From NCBI RefSeq assembly GCF_017916325.1, contig NC_090169.1, forward strand, positions 1,466,001 through 1,530,000: 64,000 bases of DNA, in the 5' to 3' direction. This DNA comes from Leishmania martiniquensis. Taxonomy: Eukaryota; Euglenozoa; Kinetoplastea; Trypanosomatida; Trypanosomatidae. The notes under the pieces are model-generated. The model saw nothing but the letters and a program-made list of their open reading frames with translations, was not told the DNA's origin and made no database searches. The translations under genes and the position numbers were made by a program. Shown piece by piece: positions 20,490 to 30,616 of the stretch. Each line of letters opens with the position of its first letter. The stretch's first letter is position 1.

Positions 20490-21959
20490 ATGGTCTTGCC
20501 TCCTGCTTTGCGTCTAGGCCCGCATGAGGTGAGGATCCTCCCTATTTGTCGCAGCGCGGAGATCGCGCCCGGCGTGCGCCGCTGCAGTGACAGTCTCCTA
20601 ACAGCGTTCTGCTTTGTCGGTGAGCTTCAGCCAGACGCCGCTGAGGGGAGCGGCGAAATCAGCGACGCTGCCGGTGACTCGAGTAGTCGGGGAGTGCCCA
20701 TCCTCTGGTACTACTCGCCGCTTTTCCAGTATGAACGCAAGAGAATCCGGGTCGAGGAGGGCGTAGTCGAGGCGGCGTTGACGAAGACCGTGGCGGCGTA
20801 CCAGCATCCCGTTGTGAACTCTCCGTCACTCGAGCTTGGCGGCGCAGAGGCGTACGAGTGCAAGGGCTCTTGCCCAGTGCGGCGGAGTGAGGCGCCGAGC
20901 GCGGCGCTAAAGGTGGCGTGTGTCCCTGCTGTTCCAGCGCTCTATCTTCGTGTTGGCAGCTCTACAACATTCCGCGAGTATGGACTGGTGATGGAAGAGC
21001 GGCAAAGTGCAGCCCTCGGCGCTTCTGCAGAGCCGTGCACACAGGGAGGTGCCGATGTGACCGGTGGCGGCGATGGAGAACGATCAGAGCGTGCAGCCCG
21101 CAAGCCGCCGTTTTTTGCACCCCTGAAGCCGAAGCGACCCTCACTCAGACCGATCGACAGGCAGCTTCATGGCAGCGATCTTCAAAGCATGCTGAGGCTT
21201 CTCCACAGGCAGACTAATTTCCTGCACCGAGGCAGCCCCCTCGTCAGTGCATTGGCACAAGTTGGCGGTGCGCAGGTGGAAGATTTGGAGGAGAAGTCGC
21301 GGCAGCCGAGATCACCCAGCAAGGAAGCTAGCAGTGCTCTTCTAGCCGCACCGTTTCTGCGTTCAGAGAGCGATGGGGACGATGGGCCACACGAGTTCGC
21401 GGCGTCCGTCTCCCTCTCACTCGTCCGCGAGGAGGAAAGGCGCGCATCATGCTGTGAACCGCGTGCTGAGCAGTGGGTGAAGCCCGAGGTCTGTGCGTGC
21501 AAGGATGTCCCGCGCGGCAGCTACCGTGTCGACGGCGCCGGCAGCTCCAGCGTGTCTTCAGCGCTCTTTTCCAGGTCTCTCTTGTGCTTGGCATTCCCCG
21601 ATCCGACCAGCGAGCTGAGCACGCTGGGCTCCGTCGAGGCAGAGACGGACGACTTCCACTCCTGCTCAACCGGACCCAGCGACTCGTGTGACCGCCTCCT
21701 CAACAACGCGCACTTACACTCGTTGGCGGTCACATGTCTTGCGTTCGACACTTTTACCCCGTTGACGATGGGTGCGTCTTGTCCGACGCCTCCGGCAGCG
21801 CCGAAGCCGCGATTTGCTCGTCGACTTCCGCTTCACACGTTCGCCAACAACAACAAAGGCTTACCGCTCTCCACCCACGCGCTACATGCGCCCGCCGTCC
21901 AAGGAATCTGGCCAGAGCGGGAGTCAGCGATTGCAGCCACACCGCAAATATCACGGTAG
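20490..21959 (+). CDS. Hypothetical protein, no recognised domain
   Basis: This is a 489-residue protein that I cannot place. The N-terminal ~110 residues look ordered: hydrophobic strands, then a block with ILWYYSPLF and a following amphipathic helix around EEGVVEAALTKTV. A second ordered-looking strand region lies around residues 135-165 (VACVPAVPALYLRVG). The rest is low-complexity and Ser/Ala/Arg-rich, probably disordered. No signal peptide, membrane segment or catalytic motif is visible. The frame is open to a GTG at 20439; the first ATG is 20490, after several AGs (about 20384-20436). Codon choice is GC-rich at third positions like its neighbours, so it is likely a real gene. Confidence 0.75.
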   Translation: MVLPPALRLGPHEVRILPICRSAEIAPGVRRCSDSLLTAFCFVGELQPDAAEGSGEISDAAGDSSSRGVPILWYYSPLFQYERKRIRVEEGVVEAALTKTVAAYQHPVVNSPSLELGGAEAYECKGSCPVRRSEAPSAALKVACVPAVPALYLRVGSSTTFREYGLVMEERQSAALGASAEPCTQGGADVTGGGDGERSERAARKPPFFAPLKPKRPSLRPIDRQLHGSDLQSMLRLLHRQTNFLHRGSPLVSALAQVGGAQVEDLEEKSRQPRSPSKEASSALLAAPFLRSESDGDDGPHEFAASVSLSLVREEERRASCCEPRAEQWVKPEVCACKDVPRGSYRVDGAGSSSVSSALFSRSLLCLAFPDPTSELSTLGSVEAETDDFHSCSTGPSDSCDRLLNNAHLHSLAVTCLAFDTFTPLTMGASCPTPPAAPKPRFARRLPLHTFANNNKGLPLSTHALHAPAVQGIWPERESAIAATPQISR

Positions 21960-24711
21960 AGACCTCACTGCGCTTCAGGCAAGCGACAAACCTATCATGA
22001 ACGTTGCCCGTGTATGCTGCGTTGGCTGAGATGACTGGAGGGGACGTGGACGGAAAGGCTGCAGTGTCTTCTTCATCGTCTGTGTTGCTTCCGTCTTTTT
22101 TGTTCTCCGTGTGTGTATACCCTTCCGCGCCGCGTCGCCTCTTCTTGTGCCCTCCTCCCCTTTTTTCCATTCCTCGCGTTTCTCTTGGGCTCAGAAACCA
22201 CTCTTGCTGGAGGGCTCATGTGCAGTGGGTATGGGTGGGCCTTGTCGTGGCCTCTTCGCGTATGCGCCACGCATGCGTGCCCATCTCTCTCTCTTTCTCT
22301 GTGTGAATGTGTTTATGTGTGGCCTCTTGTGCTTTCGGGCGCCTCACCCCCACAAGAGGCTGTCCATGGAGTAGCGAAGGCCGAAACGAACTGCAAGGCT
22401 AGTCAAGGACACGTAAACGCAAGAGATTAGTTTAGATGGGCACCGGAAAGGAGAGGAAAGGAGTGTGTGTGTGGTGGTGGTGATGGTGTTTGGAGGGGGG
22501 GCAGGGGAAGACCAATGCAGAATCTGAAGTCTCCAACACTTCTCCTCCTCTCTCCTTCTGTCGTATGTGAAGACATTTTTTCGTGTTGGCCGCTGAGCGC
22601 ATTGCGCTTATTCTTTTTTATTTTATTTTTTTGCTGCTCTTTTGTTGTTGAGTTTGCGTGCGTGAAGGGCGCTGAGTGCTGCAACACTGCCGCCTCGAAG
22701 TGGGGGCCTCATATGTGTCTGGCGTGTGTGAGAGACACTGTGGCGTTGTGTGTACTCTTCTTTCATGAGGTTGCTGCACCTTATGTCGCTTCGGTTTTGG
22801 CTGCACTCGCTGGCCTCTTTGGGTTTTGTTGTGAGGCGAGCGCACCCCACTTTCTGTGGGCGTGTGTGTTGTGGGTGTGGACTTGTTTGGTGCTCACCAC
22901 CTCATGAATTGTCACCTCTCTCTCTGCTCTCTACTCCTCTGTCCGCATTCCGTTTACACTTTTGGTACTATTCCAGTGCGACATTGTCTTGGTGTGTCTG
23001 TGCGCACGCGAAAGGCGCTTGATGCTCTCTTTTTGTGCCTCTTCATTACTCGCGCGAATGCTGATGATGGAGGTGTCGGAGGGGTCGGTGAAGCTCGCGC
23101 TGTCGTACTCGTGTCTGTCGTCCCTTCTCTTTGTGGGCGCTGTAGGTGTGTCACGCAGGATGCGCTGCCGTCATTGAAGGGCGCCCTGCTCTGGGGGCTC
23201 CATGGTCGGGTGCGCCACCACACCCGTCCTCCACCCCCCATCCCTCCCTCTCCGCTGTTTTCACGTGATTTTCTCTCCCACTTCGTCACTGCGTGTTTTC
23301 TCATCCTCATTTTTGAAGGTTTGCTGTCGCCCCTGTCAGCGCTCCTTTGGGCCTCTTCGAGTGCGTCTTCTCCGCATGGACCCCGGCAGCAGTGCACAAG
23401 ATGTCTGCCGCAGAGAGCGGCCTTAGTCCCGCTCAGGGGTAACACCTACACCTGCAGATAGTATACCGTGCGCTCTTGAAGTGTGTCCGTGTGGGTTTTT
23501 GGGTGCGGGTCTGCATTTTGTCTTGTGGCTCGCTTGCCCACTTTTTTTTTCCACGTGGGAAGTATGAGCACTCCTCTTTCGCGTTGGTCTGCTTTTCTTG
23601 ACACGTGGCTGCGTGACGGCAGCGGTTACCGCGCTTTCCTCAGTATTCCAACTGTGCCATCTTCGCGTTGGAGCCACAGCAGCGCGCTTTCAGACGAGAG
23701 AAAGCATCACCGTTGCCGCTCGGAACGCTGCAGCCCTACGGGTGCCGTGCTTCCGAGCGCTGGTCATAAGCGAATGAAGGTGCTTGTGTCATCTCTTTTG
23801 CCTCTCTCACGCTCCCGCCGCATATATCGCAGATGTAGGCCCTCTCATGGTGCTAGGCGCAGCTGCCCGTACATCTTCGGTGCCGCTCGTATGTGCCTCT
23901 ACGTACGCACTGGACGCGAGGCGGTTCAATCACTTGCCTTTTTTTCTCACGAACTCTCGCCATTCTCTTTCACTTCTGCACGTCCCTTGCTCTCGCCATC
24001 ACTCTTTCTTGATGCCCCAACGAACGATAGCGCAGGTGCGTGTGAGCCGAGGAGCGTGAGCTTGGACGCGTGCTGCGCATCGCCGGCATCCTCTCCCTCT
24101 GTGCACACGCCTGTGCATTTCTGCTCCACTCATACAGACAAGAAGCCCATCAACGCGCACGCGAGTAAACTCCTCCCTCTGCTCTTGCGCCGGCAGGTGA
24201 GCGAAAGAACAGCAGCCATTATCCGCTGGTGTGCTGTCTCGACGCACTTGTTTTTCACACGCGCCTCTCTGTCGCGTATTTTTTTTTTCGTTCTCCACAA
24301 AGGCGAACGTGCGCGAGAGATCTCACGTCATGTCGAGACTGCTTGCGCGGTGCACAACGAAGAGAGAAGACAAAAATCCGCACGCCCACACATCTCCTTT
24401 GCCATAGAAGGCTGCTTGGGAACAGTACTTGCGGCACACCATAGAGTGCGTCTCACCCACACGTGTCTTTCTCTATCATAGCTATCTTCGTCCTCTGACT
24501 TGTGGTCGCCCACTCGATCGAATACGTCCTTTCGGGTGATATCCAGCCAGCGCACCCCTGTCTCTTGTGCTACCAAGGCTCAGCTGTTGGGCTGCAGTTA
24601 AGCTCCTCACTGCTTCCTCACCCTAGGCCTCAGTTTTCTTGTGCTCTCCGGCTGTCTTCTTCAGCGCTACCCCTTATCCCCCACTCCGACGTCGTTTCGG
24701 CAGCTGTCCAG
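21960..24711. other. 2.75-kb intergenic region
   Basis: No gene is supported. Features include a GT/GGT run with a G7 (about 22461-22500), a U-rich stretch (22609-22650) that would be AU/U-rich in the 3'UTR, T runs at about 23541-23550, 23939-23946 and 24279-24288, and CT tracts up to 24690. AG immediately precedes the ATG at 24712. The 146- and 332-codon ORFs here (22467-22907, 23483-24481) look like chance translations. Confidence 0.5.
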
Positions 24712-26433
24712 ATGAATGGCGCTCGCCGATTCTCAGCTGCGCCGGTGAACTTTGACCGCTTCATCGTGCTGGCCCGCTCGTACTCGCGCAGCTTGTCGCC
24801 TGACAAAGAGCTTGACCAAATGCTACGACCTTTTGAGGGTCGGGCGACGACAACGACCAACACCGCCACACGCGAGTCCACAGCCAGTCGAGTGAGGACT
24901 CCGCCGCCGCGCCCTCCGACGTTGTGCAGGGATGAACTTGCTTGCAAGGAGCTCGTTGCCACGCAGGTGCTGCGTGGGAAGCCTTACGGGGGAGTCACGC
25001 GTTCCGCCTTGGCGACGCTGGGCACGGCAGCAGACAAGACTCTCTTCTCCACTCGCGCCACGACGTCCATGTCGCGAAACGCTTCTGGCTGTGCAGCCGA
25101 AACGCCCTCTGTTATTTTCGCCGGCTCCTCTGACTCCGCCAACGGCGGCTTCCCTGTTGGAGAGGAGACACAGGAGCTGGGGTCGAGTACCTACTCGGTA
25201 GACGATGTGGACCCTCTTCTTCGCGCGGTCCTGCAACTCGGCAGTCCCCTCTATGATCCTGTCAAGCGGCAGTTTGTGTGTTGGCGACTGCATCGTCTAG
25301 AGAAACGGCCACGCACTGCCTACGGCAGCGTCGACGGGGTCAGCTGTGACTTTTGCGGCCACACCGATTGGCTTGAGAAAGGCGAACGAGCGAGCAATCC
25401 TCCCCCGATGAGCGCGAGTTTGGTGACCGCGAAGGAGGAAGAGGAGGGCGCAAAGTCGCGTTTAGTCGTCGTGCCGTCCCCCGCGCGTTCTCGCTGTTTC
25501 TACCACTGCTCCGCCTGTCTGGCGGACATATGCTGGGCGTGCCTTGAGGAGATTCGGTCAGATGAGCGATTCCACATTCCCTGCCTGAAGTGCCAGCGCT
25601 GTGGAGGCTGCGAAACGCGCCAGAATGCGCCTATGCATCGGTGCACGGAGCTTATGCTCATCTCCGACGATGACGACGAAGGCGAGGTAAGCGCAGGCGT
25701 GCAGCCGTTGCCTGCCCCGCGAGGCAGGCATGCCGACGCGTCTGAGGCACCGCCAACAACGCCACCGTTGCTATCACCACCAGCATCACTGACGAGGGCA
25801 CCACCAAAGCACAAGGGCGTCCCGATCGGCAGCCCGGTCCGTCTCGGTCTCTCCCGGAGACATCGGCAGGCTGCCAAAGAGCAAGCGGCGCCAGTCCCTG
25901 TGGAAGCCGCGCAACCCGAGAGGAGCGCCAGCTCAGCACCCCACCAAAAGCGTAAGCGAGCTTCGCCCGGGACGACCGCAGTTACAAAGCCGCGCATTGA
26001 GAAGGAGGCCTATGCGAGGGCCGATACATATCCTCTCGGTGACGCCAGCGACGAGACTCACCGGCCGCTGCGGCAGGTGTCTGCGGGCGCTGTGCCTCGG
26101 CTGGCGCCATCAAGGCAGAAAGAGGAGGACATCTCAGACGGGGACGAATCGAGAAATCCTGTGGAAGCCGCTGTGCCCCCTTTCGCGCGGTACGAGGTGT
26201 ACATCACCCCTCGCACAGCGGAGGAGGTAAGCGAGGTCGGGCGTATCGCCAGGGAACAGCACCTCGTCTGCTCGACGGCACCGTCGTTGGCGAGGGTGAG
26301 TGCGTTCTACTTTGCCACCCGTCTTGCTGCAGAGACATGCGTCGATCGCGCCAGCATGGCTTCGCTGGAAGCAATCCTGAAGCGCAATGTGAAACATGTG
26401 TGCCGCACGTTCCCTTCTCCGCATCCCTTCTGA
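24712..26433 (+). CDS. Cys-rich zinc-finger protein with disordered flanks
   Basis: The 573-residue product has a central cysteine cluster that should bind two or more zinc ions: C212-x2-C215, then after an acidic insert C262-x3-C266-x2-C269-x4-C274-x2-C277, and C291-x2-C294-x2-C297-x2-C300. The order and the Trp between C274 and C277 recall ZZ/RING/4CXXC-type fingers, but I cannot assign one family. The N-terminal ~200 residues and the stretch from about 310 to 485 are Ser/Pro/Thr/Lys-rich and probably disordered, with basic nuclear-type patches (RRHRQ, KRKR). The last ~75 residues look folded again and contain an alternating strand-helix pattern. Nuclear or chromatin work is possible but unproven. 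The start is the first ATG; an upstream GTG at 24502 opens the frame. Confidence 0.72.
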   Translation: MNGARRFSAAPVNFDRFIVLARSYSRSLSPDKELDQMLRPFEGRATTTTNTATRESTASRVRTPPPRPPTLCRDELACKELVATQVLRGKPYGGVTRSALATLGTAADKTLFSTRATTSMSRNASGCAAETPSVIFAGSSDSANGGFPVGEETQELGSSTYSVDDVDPLLRAVLQLGSPLYDPVKRQFVCWRLHRLEKRPRTAYGSVDGVSCDFCGHTDWLEKGERASNPPPMSASLVTAKEEEEGAKSRLVVVPSPARSRCFYHCSACLADICWACLEEIRSDERFHIPCLKCQRCGGCETRQNAPMHRCTELMLISDDDDEGEVSAGVQPLPAPRGRHADASEAPPTTPPLLSPPASLTRAPPKHKGVPIGSPVRLGLSRRHRQAAKEQAAPVPVEAAQPERSASSAPHQKRKRASPGTTAVTKPRIEKEAYARADTYPLGDASDETHRPLRQVSAGAVPRLAPSRQKEEDISDGDESRNPVEAAVPPFARYEVYITPRTAEEVSEVGRIAREQHLVCSTAPSLARVSAFYFATRLAAETCVDRASMASLEAILKRNVKHVCRTFPSPHPF

Positions 26434-27395
26434 CCCCTGCCGAGAGCATCCTTCACCTTATCGATGAGCCACGCGTGCGCGACCCTCATCACAGCAGTTG
26501 CTGTGCGAGAAGAATGGAGGAGGAGAGGTCGCACGGCCGCCCCTCAGTGCGGAGGGGCGCCCGATGCGAATGTAATGATTGACTTTTGTTTCTTTGGAGG
26601 AGCACCCCTATGCCCGCGCATGTGCGCCTTGTCTCTCGCCGGCTGCCAGGCCTCTTCGGCCTTCCGTTTACCGGCTGAGCGTACACGTCGCCGCCCCCGC
26701 CTCATACTGGACCAACATGCCTTCTTGTGGCTTTCGACACACATGCCCGCGTCGTGCACGTGTAGAGGAGTAAGGAGTGCAATATAACTTCGTGAATGAA
26801 ACTGCAGCACTTGTGGTGGCGGTTCGGAGGTGGACGTCGTCGTCGCCGACGGCGTTAGAGCGGCAAGACAGTCACCAGGAGGCGCGCACGTGCCTTTCGA
26901 GCAGGGAGGGGGGTGGGTGGGAATAACCCAATCCTGACGAGTCACGCCTGCGAAGCGAAGAAGTGCGGCTTCGATCCGTTGCGGTGTACAGTAGGCCTGA
27001 CACCAATTGGCGATAGTGCAGAAGGGGGCCTCCCGTCCTTGTCCTCCGCGACTCTCGCCTTGCCACATTTCTGTATTCATTACTTTTGCGCTGCTTCCTT
27101 TCCCTTCCCCTCTCTCTCTATGAGTGAGTGGGCCACTGAGTTCTCATGACCTCGCCATGCGCGTGTCGTCCGCGTGCACGCTGACCTCTTTCGTTTTTTC
27201 TCTCTATTTCATTAAGTGACCGCCGCGCAAGCACGCCTGCTGCGTCGCCTCAAAGCCGAGACCGCCCCTTCACCACTTTCCTCCACCTGTTGCCGCGCGC
27301 GTTGTTCACGGTGGCCTTCCTCACACCGTGTGGTGGTGGCGTCCGTCTGTGCTCCTTGAGAGCTCACAAAGCGTACGCGTGCTCGCATCGAGACA
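26434..27395. other. Intergenic region with a small perfect hairpin
   Basis: No gene is seen. In the presumed 3'UTR an exact 8-bp inverted repeat (26538-26545 / 26552-26559, loop 6 nt) forms a GC-rich stem about 105 nt after the stop codon. A GTCGTC run lies near 26835-26850. CT-rich DNA with AG (about 27185-27217) precedes the actin-like gene. Confidence 0.5.
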
Positions 27396-28667
27396 ATGTC
27401 TGTGGTGGAAGTGGGCACGTTTAGCGTCAGGGCCGGCTACATCGGCGACGCAACTTGTACTCGGTGCATCCCCGCACTGCGCGCCACGGCCGCGCCAGAA
27501 GAGGTGGACCTTTTCTCGCTTCTGTACGCTGCCAGCAAAAGCCTCGACCCTTCGCGGCTGTCATCACCTTTAGCCGTCGCAGACGGGGAAACAGACGGGG
27601 CAGACCGTGCGCCGATGGGCCACGACAGAGGCACTGCTTCAGGGGCCTTGATGCCGCTGTGGAGTCTGCGCCAAGTGGAAAGCTACCCGGAGGCACACAT
27701 GGACTCGCTGCGCCGGCTAAAGCGCGACGTGCTGGAGATGAATGAACAGGATCCGCTCTGCCTCGTCTTGCCTGAGGTGTGGCACGAGCGGGCGGACGTT
27801 ATGGAGGCGTTGTTTCAGCTCATCCTCGAAACCCCCGACCTGACAACGGCTCTCTACTCTATGCGGCCAAGCGTGGGGTGGACATTCGCGTCTGGCGCCG
27901 CCTCGAGCATCGTGCTAGATGTGGGTCACAGCCACACAACTGTTACTGCCGTCCTGGATGGCTACGCACTGCGCCACTCTGTCGACACAATTCCCGTTGG
28001 TGGCGATACAATCACTTCCCAGTACAGCGAGTTGCTTAGTGCACACCGGCCCGCTGTCGAGGCCGCCGCACCAGCTCTGTCGCACCGCACGGCGCGAGAG
28101 ATCTACTGGTGTGATTGGGTGGCGGATGTTAAGCACTGCTTGGCGAACGTGCTCCCGTCTCAGGGTGGCACCGGCGGCGCTGTGTCTGCCTGTGGAAAGG
28201 CATCTGCGTCCTCAGCGGGCAAGGAGTCTGTGAAGCGCTTCGCAACCGACTTGCAGGCACCGGACGGCACACGGGTAAATATCGACGAGCGCGAAGCTGC
28301 ACTTCCTTTTGAAGTTTTTTTCAGCACAGCCGGTGGCGGGAAGCGCAACGTGGCGACGCTGATGGCGACATGCAAGCGGCACATGGATCCGGAGTGGCAG
28401 CTGCACACGGTGCCCCATCTTCTGGCCGGTGCTGGTAGCCTTGTTCCTGGCTTCCAGGACCGCATGCTCGAGGAGCTGCAGGCCCAGGATTCGTCATACT
28501 TCCGCTATGAGCGAGACAGAGCGCTGAATGTGACGCTGACCGCCGATGGGGCGTGGGTGGGGGCGTCCATGGCTGCCTCCAGCTCTTCCTTTGAGCCACT
28601 GTGGGTCACGCGGGGGGAGTGGGCGGAGGAGGGCGCCTCGGTGCTCTACCGGAAGCTCTTCTACTAG
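27396..28667 (+). CDS. Actin-like / actin-related protein (ARP)
   Basis: This 423-residue actin-superfamily protein has VEVGTFSVRAGYIGD at residues 4-18 as phosphate-1 loop. IVLDVGHSHTTVTAVLDG fills the phosphate-2 position, followed by IPVGGDTIT. LLAGAGSLVPGF stands for the adenosine block (actins have a GG here), and WVTRGEWAEEGASVL is the C-terminal W-x-(T/S)-x-x-E-(W/Y)-x-E-x-G pattern. Insertions between the blocks and changes at nucleotide-contact positions argue against conventional actin. The spacing suggests a nuclear ARP such as the ARP4/BAF53 group, but that subclass call is weak. ATG 27396 is the first ATG after the pyrimidine tract near 27185-27210. ARPs of this kind usually work in chromatin-remodelling complexes. 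Confidence 0.8.
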   Translation: MSVVEVGTFSVRAGYIGDATCTRCIPALRATAAPEEVDLFSLLYAASKSLDPSRLSSPLAVADGETDGADRAPMGHDRGTASGALMPLWSLRQVESYPEAHMDSLRRLKRDVLEMNEQDPLCLVLPEVWHERADVMEALFQLILETPDLTTALYSMRPSVGWTFASGAASSIVLDVGHSHTTVTAVLDGYALRHSVDTIPVGGDTITSQYSELLSAHRPAVEAAAPALSHRTAREIYWCDWVADVKHCLANVLPSQGGTGGAVSACGKASASSAGKESVKRFATDLQAPDGTRVNIDEREAALPFEVFFSTAGGGKRNVATLMATCKRHMDPEWQLHTVPHLLAGAGSLVPGFQDRMLEELQAQDSSYFRYERDRALNVTLTADGAWVGASMAASSSSFEPLWVTRGEWAEEGASVLYRKLFY

Positions 28668-29749
28668 AAGGTGGCGTGCAGCCCGCACCGCGGACTTCTC
28701 CCGCCCCAACTCCTTTTGTCACACTTGTTCTCACCACCCTCTCTTCAGACACTCACAGAGAGCTAAGGTGCCTCCAACGCATTGCCCCGATCGTTGTACG
28801 TCTTTTCGAGGCGCGGCCGTGCCTTCAGAGACAGAAAGACGGCATAGCTGTCTCAGTTGGCTTGGTGCTGGGCAACACAGAGTTTTCTTCTCCCCTGCTT
28901 ATGGCGCTTGTGCACGGCCGTGTGCGTCTCTCCTCCACCTCTTCCTCTTCGCTTTCTAGCACCGATGGCACACAATATTGTATTCGGTCGCAGCCGCATG
29001 ACGTCTCCCGGGGATGCATTGGCGCTGGAATGCTATGCTTGAAGAGTCTGAGCCGCCGCACCGCCTCCCTCCCTCCCTCTCTCCCTCCCTCTCTCTCCCT
29101 CTCTCTTTGCACGTTGCCTATTCGTTGCTCTCTTATCGTCCGCTCTCACCGTATGTTCGCAGCGCCGAATAAGCGACCGATGAAGGCCGTCGCTACACTG
29201 CACACGTGGAGCGCCAGGCGAATCTGTCGACGAGACAGCTCTTCAGCAGGGTGAAGCGAAACGGAACGGCCGTTTCACCTTCTGCTCCTCTGCGGTGTTG
29301 CTCATATGGTGTGAGCACCTCCTCCCTCGCTCTTCCCCTAAGGTCGGCCATCCATGACGGTGGTAGCAGTCATTCCCAACCCCGCTGCGTATCGGCTCCG
29401 CCTTCTCCCTTGTACTGCAGCCTCTCTTGCGTCTCGTGCATCGGCTTCGCTCTTCAACCTTCCTACTCCTCCCTGCAGAAAACAGCTCTCGGGCTGCCCG
29501 TGTGTGCAAAGGGTACGCGCACATTCCTCCTACAGCGGTGCGCGGGCGGCGGAGAGAACACCTCTGCCTTCGATACTTTTCTTAACCGCAAGCGGCGGAG
29601 GACTCTGCTCTTCCTTCTTCCCTCCTTCCCCAATACACAGCTGCTCTGTCGACCCGCCGGGGTGGCTGAGCCACCTCTCTCCCTTTCTGTGCAGCTCCTC
29701 CTGCCTTGCTCGGAGCCGTCAGAAAGACGAAGTTTCAGCAGCTCCCGGG
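28668..29749. other. Intergenic region with CT simple repeat
   Basis: A (CCCT/CT)n run spans about 29067-29107. CT-rich stretches at 29602-29650 and 29670-29715 precede AG near 29720, the likely acceptor for ATG 29750. An in-frame ATG at 29354 exists upstream but lies before these tracts and codes for low-complexity Ser/Pro/Leu sequence. Confidence 0.5.
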
Positions 29750-30616
29750 ATGTCGCTGAGGCGTGCCGGGGCAGCCTCGGTGATGGAGCGCCGCAGTGAG
29801 TGGATTGCTTCGCTGCGTTCCTCGTTGCCGCAGTTTACGAAGCGGTCCGCCGCACCGCTGGTGCGTGGACATGCCGCTGCTGTTATCGGCCCCGCACCCC
29901 GACGTGCTCTCGACGACGCTGTCAACTCTCTCACTACGACCTCCTCTTTGCTGTTGCCGCCCGAGTGGCGTGAACAGGCAACACAGCAGCTCATCACCAC
30001 CCTGCACGGCATCGTGCCGCCGTCGCAGCTGAAGCAGACAGATTACTTTCTCTGCTCTCTCATCCACCCCTCCTATGTGCAGGCGAGCACGATGCGCTGT
30101 CAGAATGACTCGGTGTGCCGGAGGGCGCGACAAGAGCTTCGTCGCACGGTGTGCATGCCGCTGGAGTTGGCCATGGCCGGATCAAACACCTTGCGTCTGC
30201 TGAGTGAGTTGGCCCACTACGTGGAGCGAGGGGCGGTAGCTGCAGCCGCGTCTGCAAGGACGGGATCCGCCTTTCCGGCCGCACATGTCGGTGGAAAAAG
30301 CGAGGCTCTTGATTCGCCGAGTGGGCCGTCGTCGTTCGCATCTTACTCTCTCAACGCCTCGTGGCCCGAGCTGAACATCGCAGACGCCTCCGCATTCGAG
30401 CGCGCATTCCGGGAGTCTGGCCTCGAACCCTTTGTGCTTTACGATCAGAACTTCTTTGCCGGATCCTCGCCCTCTGCAGGTGGCGATGGCACAGTACCCA
30501 GCGAAGTTTGTTTGGCTGCCTTCACCGCTCTCTGTGGCAGTGTTGAGCTTGTCTCTGGATGGTCCAGCCTGTTGGAATTTGTGGACCGCGTGGCACGCGA
30601 GCAGCGTGGGCGCTAA
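29750..30616 (+). CDS. RNase III-fold protein, probably mitochondrial and catalytically inactive
   Basis: The 288-residue product starts with a basic, Ser/Arg/Ala-rich N-terminus suited to mitochondrial import. It then shows features of the RNase III domain: LIHPSYV (the family HxSY block), a conserved helix beginning SNTLRLLSELAHYV where RNase III has N-E-x-L-E-x-L-G-D, and a C-terminal helix pair (CLAAFTALCGSVELVSGWSSLLEFV) matching the A-x(2)-A-hydrophobic-G-hydrophobic pattern. The acidic metal-binding residues are absent: Thr, Leu and Leu occupy the positions of Glu, Glu and Asp. Kinetoplastid mitochondria use several such dead RNase III folds as mitoribosome proteins (mL44/mL57-like) or editing-complex subunits. 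I chose ATG 29750 because the pyrimidine tracts lie just upstream; an in-frame ATG at 29354 would add 132 low-complexity residues. Confidence 0.65.
   Translation: MSLRRAGAASVMERRSEWIASLRSSLPQFTKRSAAPLVRGHAAAVIGPAPRRALDDAVNSLTTTSSLLLPPEWREQATQQLITTLHGIVPPSQLKQTDYFLCSLIHPSYVQASTMRCQNDSVCRRARQELRRTVCMPLELAMAGSNTLRLLSELAHYVERGAVAAAASARTGSAFPAAHVGGKSEALDSPSGPSSFASYSLNASWPELNIADASAFERAFRESGLEPFVLYDQNFFAGSSPSAGGDGTVPSEVCLAAFTALCGSVELVSGWSSLLEFVDRVAREQRGR

Noticed and set aside
22467..22907. 146-codon hydrophobic ORF
   Set aside because: Hydrophobicity comes from T-rich DNA; no support for a gene.
23483..24481. 332-codon + strand ORF
   Set aside because: Ser/Leu/Arg/His-rich translation of CT-rich sequence with T runs; overlaps the leader of the zinc-finger gene.
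29354..29749. In-frame ATG upstream of the RNase III-fold gene
   Set aside because: Adds 132 low-complexity residues and lies before the pyrimidine tracts and AG.
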